From Urophycis tenuis (Eukaryota > Chordata > Actinopteri > Gadiformes > Phycidae), in NCBI GenBank assembly GCA_036785325.1, contig JAXIVH010000007.1, positions 6,857,954 through 6,921,953 of the forward strand: a stretch of 64,000 bases of DNA, in the 5' to 3' direction. Below, piece by piece: positions 56,101 through 64,000 of the stretch. Each line of letters starts with the position of its first letter. Within the stretch, counting starts at the first letter, position 1. The notes below the pieces were generated by a model that worked only from the letters and a program-made list of their open reading frames with translations, did not search any database and was not told the DNA's origin. The position numbers and the translations under genes are program-made.

Positions 56101-57043
56101 AATGAACTTGTGGATATATGTGGACCCAAACTCGAAAATGTTGACAATATAGTGAGTCGGATCGGACTGAGGTCTTTGCGTGTAATGGGCCAAATTCTAC
56201 AGAAATTGAGATCATCTTTAACATCAGAAGAACATAAAGTGCTAAAGGACTATGGGAATGGGTTGATGGTTCCGGATCCTACTGATCCCTTTCCAAAATT
56301 ACACTTTTTCCCTAAAATAGATGAATGTGAGATTTCTCCTCTATTGTCTACTGAGTGTATGAAAATGGATATGGTGGAAGTCAGTGGCAAAACCATGTAC
56401 AGAAACTGTGTTAAAGTTTTAAACAAAAAGTGGTTAAGCGGTAGAGTTGATACACCCTGGCGTAGTGTGTTAAAATTAAAGAACAGTGAAAAGCCAGAAT
56501 GGAGAGCTTTGTACAGACTGCCACTGACAAAAAAAATGGGGGATTTGCAATGGAGGGTGCTTCATGGGATTGTGGCAATGAATTCTTTTGTTGCTGTCTT
56601 GAACTCAGAGGTCACACAGCTGTCCTTTTTGTACAGAAAGAGAAACAATATTTCATGCTTTTTTGCACTGTTTGAGATTATGCCCATTGTTTAACTTTTT
56701 GCACAGCCTTTTTCGGGCCTTTGATGAACATTTTTTAAAACAAATATTTGTTCTTGGCTTTAAACATTGTAAGGTGAACAGGTCCAAGGGGGTATTGATT
56801 AACTTCATTTTAGGTAACGCTAAAATGGCGGTCTATATCAGTAGAAAAAACTAAATAGACCAGGACTCTGATTATGATGTTTTAACTGTTTTATTAAGAC
56901 TCTTAAAATCAAGGATACAAATGGACTTTAAATTTTATAAATCCACAAGTAATCTTGCTGCTTTTGAAGATGTTTGGAGCTACAAGGGGGCAGTGTGTTC
57001 AGTGATCAATGAAGAACTAGTGTTTGCACATGGCTTGTTATAA
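53154..57043 (+). pseudogene. Tx1-like LINE ORF2, disrupted
   Basis: Starts MSQFHVASLNVNGARQSLKR. Endonuclease motifs FFVQETHTDD, GGDFNCTELD, SDHCMV. RT motifs RPISLLCTDSRIFSKALATR, GLLFMDQEKAFDRVEHTYLW, IRQGCSLSGMLYALSFEPLL, SAYADDLVVMV. The frame breaks at an A-run near 55,420, has an in-frame TAA at 55,930, shifts again near 56,665, and meets another stop at 56,852; the C-terminal region runs to about 57,043. Not translatable as one protein. Confidence 0.85.
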
Positions 57044-57191
57044 GTTGTTTGTATATTCTTATCTTTTTCTTTTCTTCTTTTTATTTATGTTTATTTATTT
57101 ATTTTTTTTTCTCTATTTTCTTTTTTGTTGGTGGTGGTTGAGATTTTGAAGATATGATGTAAAACAGATATGTTTGTAATAAAGGATATTT

Positions 57192-57489
<298 letters not shown>

Positions 57490-57490
57490 C

Positions 57491-58012
57491 CTGTCGCTGT
57501 AGCGTTGATATGAGGCTGATGTTGAACAGTAGGCTTTCTGCAGTCGAGTGAAAGTACCAGGAAACATTCCGGAACTGAGAAAATCCACTGTTGACCCTCT
57601 CCATTAAGGATTGGTTGGCGCTGCGCATTATTTCCACGTTCATTGTCATCAATACATCGATCAAATCCTGTCCGTAGGGCACGGGGTATGTCACGGTGTC
57701 GTAGTGTTCACCCGGACCCACCCATATGCTGATCTCAGGAATCACGACCGTCACTCGGTGGCCACGACGTCCCAATTCCTGGATGATCGCCTTCATGCCA
57801 ATCCAGTGGCTGCCGTCAAAGGGGATCACCAGCAGATGACCGGAGAAGTCCGGAGAACTTCTTCCACCCTGAGGACTGAAACCAGAAGATGCGCTGATTT
57901 GCTCCCCAACTGTGCTTTGACCAGGAACATTCTGCGAATCTTCGGTGCCCCCCTTGGACTTTACGCCGATGCTCAACAGCAGGAAAATAGACAACGTTTT
58001 AAGCATTTTCAC
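57491..58012 (-). pseudogene. UDP-glucuronosyltransferase, copy 3, exon 1
   Basis: 522 nt, 174 codons, open, with the same signal peptide and SGHLLVIPFDGSHWIGMK as copies 1 and 2 and a GTAGGT donor. It differs at several residues (PEISIWVGPGEHYD, DLIDVLMTMNVEIM). Separated from the rest of the gene by the nested transposons, with exon 2 and most of exon 3 gone. Confidence 0.88.
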
Positions 58013-58559
58013 GATCGTTTCCCACCTCCGTAGTATTTCCCCTCTTTTATCCCGGCTATGTGTAGTCCTATTTGTTTACCGTTTACCACTCTTCAACTCT
58101 CCCAATACGGAATCTGTTCAGCCAACTCAACCTTTGCGCGAACGACGGACAGATTACACGTTCAAAGTCCTTCCAATGAAAAACTTTACCTTGAAACTTT
58201 AAATTTTACATTTGACAAAAAACGTGATATAAAAATGGTTGACATTGTGCTTTTTTATTTTTAAAAGAAGTATGAACAGTGGACGTACAAACAATGGTAA
58301 ACATTTCTTAGAACATTTCAGACCACCCCCACCAGTGAGTGCAGTGAGTGCTGCTCCCCAAAATAACGAAGTTGGTTGGGAGAAAGTTATTTTACTGTAA
58401 GAGAACCCGTGGTTTGTCCTCTGGTTATTGTACTGTGGGCCATAGGCCTACTAACCAGTAAATGGTGCAATATATTTGTTACATTTACATCATGTTTAGT
58501 ACTGCGTATTAAGGACCACGTCGATTCTGCGGTCCGTATTTCTCAAGTTGAGCTGAAAT
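58013..58559. other. Upstream region of UGT copy 3 and right edge of the array
   Basis: Retains upstream sequence shared with copies 1 and 2 to about 58,300, lacks the 21-23-bp palindrome, and keeps the last shared segment (TTAAGGACCACGTCGATTCT to GAGCTGAAAT at about 58,559). Past that, similarity to the array ends. Confidence 0.7.
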
Positions 58560-58639
58560 TATGATCACGATGTATTTCGTATATTTGAGTATGTTTGGTG
58601 AACACAGCTCGTTAAAAGACACACATATTCTATGTGCGC

Positions 58640-58784
58640 GTTTACCCTCCAGTGCAGTGGGTGGCGGTGTGGGCCCCACTATGACGGCAACAGCCTTTAA
58701 CCAATCAGATGACGACTACGTCACTTACTCAAATCCAGAATCTCCAGTGCCGCGAAAAACATTCCGTCGCTCCGCAGTAAAAAC
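58640..58784 (+). promoter_or_regulatory. Probable promoter and first exon of the downstream gene
   Basis: AACCAATCAGATGACGACTACGTCA holds a CCAAT box and CRE-like TGACG/ACGTCA elements. A strong donor (AAAAAC|GTAAGT) follows at 58,785. Inferred untranslated exon 1. Confidence 0.45.
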
Positions 58785-59769
58785 GTAAGTCACGATTGCC
58801 TTTGTAACATAAAAAAACACTGTCGGGTGATATGTGTTTTAGCGGTCAGTTGTTCACACGTATGTATTCGTAGGACCCGAACATGGGGCTTTTGAGTGAC
58901 TTGGTGTTGTGTGGTGTTGTTTTTGTGTCTCCATCCATTCCGTCTAGTTGACATGGTAATACACGTTTCGAAGCGCCTGCGCTACGAACGCTGCGAGACG
59001 ACGTAAGTGCACACCTCTGCCCGTTGGCGTGACGGGAGGGCCGCCATTTGTGGCGTCGCACGCTTCGTTGGCAGTTTCGTAATGCCACCGGGGACGCGCT
59101 GTTAAAAGTTTTGCCCTCACACGGAATGTAATGCACATTTCTGTCTGTAATGGTGTCAGTCACGTCACGTCTGAACCCCGAGTCCACAACCGAGATAAAC
59201 AGATGAACCGCCTTTCTGTTGCTGATGGACAACAACAGAAAGTGGGTGTTTGTGTGTGTATTGAAGTGAGTGTAGCTCCGGTTACTTGCGGTTGCGTTGA
59301 CGTTTACAGGTCTGCAAGTGATCGGGAGGTTGAGGCACAGAGCTGCTTCAAGGTGGGACTCGTTCACTCATTCACACTCATTCCCCTCCTTCACTGATTC
59401 ATCAATGACAAAGCGTGGGACATGAAATACAAGGGATAGAGAAGCATGTAAAACACAAGGAAGGCTCTTAGTATCTATAGTATCCAGCCCCTGCGTCACC
59501 TAAATGCTGCATCCTCTCCGTCTCCATTGCTATGTGTCAGCTGACCCTCGAGTATCGCCTGAGTTGGGGGTGCCCCACCATACGGAAGAGGAGGGGGGTG
59601 GCGAGTGACCGGGAAGTCTGACGGCTGGGAGAGACCCACTCTCCGGGGCCGCCGAACGGACAGACGCGTGGCGGCGGCGGCGCTGAGCAACGACCGCCGC
59701 GACGAGGGCAAAGATCTGCTCGAGCTCATTGGTGGTCAGCCGGACGGCGAGCCCACCGCCCAGAGAGAC

Positions 59770-61244
59770 ATGTCGCGGGAGTCACCAACGGAAGATCTGA
59801 CCCTGTGGCTTGACTCTTCCAACAACTCATCCGACACCGTGTGCTCCGGCCCCTCCTCTCCGCAGGTGAGCCCCTTTGTGGGGCGGGGCCGCGGCCTGTG
59901 TTCCCGCTGCCAGGTGGTCTGGGAGAAGGCATGGCACAAGAAGAGGCGTTTAAAGGACAAGCTGCTGGACAATGGTGAGTTACCGTCCGGGGCGGGCTTG
60001 TGTGTTTGTCTCCCGGCCAGAAGGTCCTCCTGGGTTCCATTCCCAAACATCCTGACGTGGCTGGGGGCCTCCTTGAGCAAGAGGTTTTCACCCCCCATCT
60101 GCTCCTTCGTGCCATGTTGTCTAACCTCATTGTGAGTCACGTTTCATGCATTGATCGGTTTGATCCCTTGTTCTGATGGTTCCTCCCCATGTCCCACCAG
60201 ACCCCAGCTCCTTGTCCTGTGACCAGTGGGTTCTTAAGAAGACGTGGAGACGAAGTGGGATGCATGTCCGGGAGAGGAACCTCCTGTAGGCAGCTCTGAC
60301 CACTAGTACTCGGACGGGAAATTAGGCTTTATGCCTATAATGACTAAATAAATGGTGAACGACCACAGTATTTCTTTGATTGTTTGTTCTTTACGTCTTC
60401 CAGTAAGCTTCAGGGTTGCTTGGAGCTGATTCAGATAAGACAGAGCAATGTCTACAATGTCACGCAAGGACAGTCGGCCTGCTCCAGAGCACACACCTTT
60501 CTTCAGAGGTAAATATCTAGGGAGGGAGGGAGGGCGCAACCATTAGCATAACAGATGTTTACTCATCAGTCTAGGAGAAACGTTTCAAGTTCAGCATGAA
60601 TTGGATTTTGAGTGTATCACGTTTATATCCATTGTAGGCTACAGTGCCAATATGCTGTTTGTAATAATAGCTAGCTACTATTACTACTATTAGCTACTAT
60701 CACACCGCGTCACGCGGTGTGTGAGGGGGACACGTGATGACGTGACACGATGAGATGAGGGCTAAACACGCGTGACCGTGGCTGACGGCTGTGCTCTCGT
60801 CGAAGGAACCTGCGACTCTGCACCAAGGCGTCGGCCAGGAGAGGGAGGAAGAGGAAGAGCACCAGGAAGGCCGCTGCGAAGAGGGCCAGGCGTGACCCCC
60901 ACCAAGAGACGCCGAGCCTGACCGCCACGCATAGCCACCACCACCACCACGGCGGCGGCGGCGACGACGACCTGCCGAGCCCCGGCCCGCACACAGGCAG
61001 CAGTGCGGCGGCGTTTACCCTGGATAGGTTGAGCGAGGAAGACAACGACAATGGCGGTGGCGTGACGCGGAGCCCCGCCCAGAGTGCCCCGGAGCGGGTA
61101 CCCTCCTCGGTCACCATGGACACCAGGGTCGAACAGGAAGCGGTGGCCAGGCAGGAGGTGCCGGCGAAGAGGGGTGGCTTCAAGGACTTGCTGACTCAGA
61201 TGCGGGGTAACAGCTGCTTGATAGTGAGAGAACACCGCCAGTGA
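59770..61244 (+). CDS. Unrecognised nuclear-type basic protein, four coding exons
   Basis: Exons 59770-59974, 60201-60285, 60404-60508 and 60806-61244 (TGA) join in phase to 834 nt, 277 residues. The ATG at 59770 (MSRESPTEDLTLWLDSSNNS) is my choice; the frame is open upstream to about 59,563, so the protein may be longer. Visible: a Ser-rich acidic start, a Cys/Trp segment LCSRCQVVWEKAWHKKRRLK, LSCDQWVLKKTWRRSG, CSRAHTFLQRNLRLCTK, a strongly basic stretch RRGRKRKSTRKAAAKRARR like a nuclear localisation signal, a His5 and Gly-Asp run, and the C-terminal GFKDLLTQMRGNSCLIVREH. I cannot name the family. Agreement of four splice phases makes a real gene likely. Confidence 0.7.
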
Positions 61245-61485
61245 GAGACCCCCTTGTCGCCGTCGCCGTGGCGATCTGATGGAGGTGCTTGTGCGGACCA
61301 GCGGTGTTTCTGACCACATCGTTGCCGTGGTGATCTGATGCAGAGTGGTGTTGTGACTAACTTCTGCAACTAGTGTTACAGAAGTGTTTCTGTGTTTTAA
61401 TTCGCCTCAGATCTTTAATATTATAGGGCTCATTCATTTGATGAATTTTCGTAAATGAGCAGGTTTTTCTTTTTGTGAAACAGGA

Positions 61486-61491
61486 AATAAA
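61486..61491 (+). terminator. Polyadenylation signal of the unrecognised gene
   Basis: AATAAA 242 nt past the stop; another AATAAA lies near 61,791. Confidence 0.5.
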
Positions 61492-61799
61492 TTTGTCACT
61501 ACTGCAGCTGATATCAGTGATTTGTTTTGTGTTAATAGAAGCAGCTGTGATTATTTCTCAGCAATCATGGTTCTTGTTTAACTTTTACACCGTCCTGACC
61601 GCGGTGCGGTCATCCCAACGACCACACGGTGGCGCCACTTGGCAGAAATACAATAGGGGAACCTGTTGTGTCGTTAGATCACAGACGTACAAAGACATCG
61701 CATTGAGTGTTTCGACCATAGGTTTCGACCCGTTGCTGCCACACGTCAAGGTCGCCGTCGTATTTGAGGCAAATAGCTGCCGTGGTTCTGAATAAAACC

Positions 61800-62411
61800 A
61801 CTATAAAGTTAACATTTCTCATAGGCTTTACATGAGTCGTATTCATATATATTTTATATGGAATATAAAGGTTTATGATTCACTCCACGTGAATAAAAAC
61901 GACTCCTCGAAATCCGAAATAAAAACGCCATTGTAAACGCCATCGTCTTATCTCTGCTGTTCCACTGGGACGTTCAGCTCTGTGTTTTGTCATTCGAGAG
62001 GCAGATTGGTAGCAGTGGAAATCCAATGACAACACACACAGACTCCTGCTATTTTTTCACCTGACAATAGCAGGAGACGGAGCACAAGGAAGAATGGGCT
62101 GGGTGAGAAGATAGGGATCTTGGAGTTTGGTCTTTTTTTTGGGGGGGGGGGGGGGGTTCTTGTGGGGGGATTAGCGAGCTGGCGAAGGACGCCAGATTGA
62201 CCACTAAAATGTCTGCTCAGAGGAGTCAATGCAGCGCTCGCAAAGTGAAAATGGGTTGGGGTTGAATGATGTTGAATGACTTCATCGCCAATCACCTACA
62301 CGCATGATCAGACTTATTGTTCTAACGGGGGAGCGTGAGCCTTGACACGAATACCTGGAGTTTTTACCTGAGCAGATCATACACAAGGGATGATATTTCA
62401 TGTGCAGAATA

Positions 62412-62453
<42 letters not shown>

Positions 62454-63150
62454 CTGCACAATCCTGTCATGCATGGACATGACAGGACCCTTGCCTCCCT
62501 TCCACACACACACCTGCTCACATCACATCGCATGATGACGCAAATGTTCATTTTCACACTCGGTTGGCGGCGGGAATGCTTGTGAGTAATTGTGAATGGA
62601 TTGCTGTTGTTTTATGTCCAAAGTACGGCCCGGGTGCCAATCATGGCCCGCGGTCAGATTTCATGCAGCTTAATTTTTATAATATATTATTTCTGTCCTG
62701 CTAGGATTGTCAGATATTGCATGGCTGCATGGCATTAGTATTTTTCATGTAGTATCAAATACTAAAAAATCCTGAAAATGATTGAATGTTTGGTAGTTTT
62801 AAACATTAAACTTAAATGTTAACAGACTTTGCATTACTCATAATAAGTCATGTTTACAATGAACATACAGGTTCAGATTTGTATCAACTTCATGCAAGTT
62901 TACCGTGTTCCACACAGTTTGTTCTGTGTTATCTGCCTGAAGAAAGGCAGAACTGGTTTTTAGATTTTTTTTCACGTCTGATTGTCTTAGATTAGGTTAG
63001 GCCCTATATTGTCATTTAAAAAAATAAATATATATTAAATAAATATAATTGTTACAGAACATTTGTATGTAAAATTTATAAAATGTTATTATTGGCCCCC
63101 GGGCATCTTCATTGTCAAATCTGGCCCTCTTTAAAAGAAGTTTGGACGGG
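61800..63150. other. Gene-free region
   Basis: No supported gene. Contains a 16-base G run after T8 (62,141-62,156), a (CA)n at 62,412-62,451 and AT-rich sequence. Confidence 0.6.
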
Positions 63151-63159
63151 GACGCTACA

Positions 63160-63383
<224 letters not shown>

Positions 63384-63539
63384 AGGGGTGTGTTGTCAAC
63401 ACAAAGCCCTGCTTCTGGTGGTGTAGGAGTCCATAAAGCCCCACTCATTGTTAGATTCATATCAGTCTTCTTTTCTTTCACTGACAATTCCTCCTCATTA
63501 TCCCAAGCCCTGGGTCTCAGGGTCCAAACAATACAAGAG

Positions 63540-63542
<3 letters not shown>

Positions 63543-63621
<79 letters not shown>

Positions 63622-63747
63622 CTGCACAGCTTCACACTCACACAATCACACACACACACACACTACACACACACACACACACAAACACACATCTGCACAG
63701 CTTCACACTCACACAATCACGCACCCCCTCTCACACACACACACACA

Positions 63748-63806
<59 letters not shown>
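63543..63806. repeat. (CA)n arrays with a duplicated spacer
   Basis: CA arrays at 63,543-63,620, about 63,650-63,690 and 63,733-63,806. The unique spacer TCTGCACAGCTTCACACTCA plus CACAATCAC appears twice between them. Confidence 0.95.
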
Positions 63807-63809
<3 letters not shown>

Positions 63810-64000
63810 TTGACCTGGTGGAAGCAGTACCAGCACCTGACACTTACAAAACAGGAAGAGCGTTTCAGCAGGAACACAGATGTGTCGAGAGTGTTTAAGG
63901 GAGGGGCCTTAGGGGGGATGGGGAGTGTGGGGGGGGGGGGGCATACATAAACCCACCAGATACACATCTCCTCCTCACTCCACACTCACTCCTGGAGAGA

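Noticed and set aside
58846..59367. 173-residue minus-strand ORF
   Set aside because: No recognisable domain, covers the presumed intron of the plus-strand gene, and contains a Thr/His/Asn-rich stretch from TG repeats.
60710..61319. Two overlapping minus-strand ORFs of 157-185 residues
   Set aside because: Shadows of the GC-rich last exon of the plus-strand gene, whose frame is fixed by splice phases.
61475..61795. 106-residue plus-strand ORF
   Set aside because: Overlaps a polyadenylation signal and has no motif; probably chance.
63940..64000. Promoter with TATA-like CATACATAAACC at the right edge
   Set aside because: A single weak motif with the gene itself outside the window; not enough to report.

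Overview
The window is vertebrate, almost certainly teleost, genomic DNA. Genes are split by GT-AG introns, microsatellites are long, and the transposon families (L1, Tx1-like and Rex/L2-like LINEs, Ty3/Gypsy, P-element-like, MITEs) are those of ray-finned fish. The species cannot be read from the sequence alone. Multi-exon genes are given as one span, with exon coordinates, inferred by hand from splice sites and reading phase, in the evidence.

Region 1 (about 1-14,250) is compact and gene-dense. It holds the 3' part of ORC2 (+), a complete CFAP410/C21orf2 (-) sharing a short divergent promoter with RPL37A (+), PECR (+) ending in a peroxisomal SKL signal, and NDUFB3 (+). All are housekeeping genes: replication licensing, cilium, ribosome, peroxisomal fatty-acid metabolism, respiratory complex I.

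Region 2 (about 13,550-58,560) is a three-unit tandem array of UDP-glucuronosyltransferase (UGT) genes, all on the minus strand. Unit boundaries are marked by copies of the 3' end of NDUFB3, so the ancestral breakpoint lay in or next to that gene's last exon. UGT copies 1 (14,248-17,168) and 2 (28,080-31,025) look intact, each with nine exons and 554 codons. Copy 2 is a mosaic: its last-exon 3' end and flank resemble copy 3, the rest resembles copy 1, as expected from unequal crossing-over. Copy 3 is broken: exons 4-9 are at 33,572-36,352, exon 1 is at 57,491-58,012, and exons 2-3 are lost or truncated.

The array is heavily invaded, and paralogous units preserve empty sites for several insertions. 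These include a P-element-like THAP transposon (31-bp TIRs, 8-bp duplication), a Ty3/Gypsy element with a gag-pol -1 frameshift signal, a TTAA-flanked foldback element, and a MITE stacked on a solo-LTR-like insertion. In intron 1 of copy 3 there is a nest: a TA-flanked 5.4-kb DNA element carrying a spliced gene resembling fish SAMD3-like proteins, and a Tx1-like LINE in a (CT)n tract. The LINE was split by a MITE, which was in turn split by an apparently full-length L1 with two intact ORFs, and separately by Rex/L2-like LINE fragments.

Region 3 (58,560-64,000) contains one plus-strand gene of at least four coding exons (277 codons or more) that I do not recognise. After it come gene-free sequence and long CA/TG arrays.
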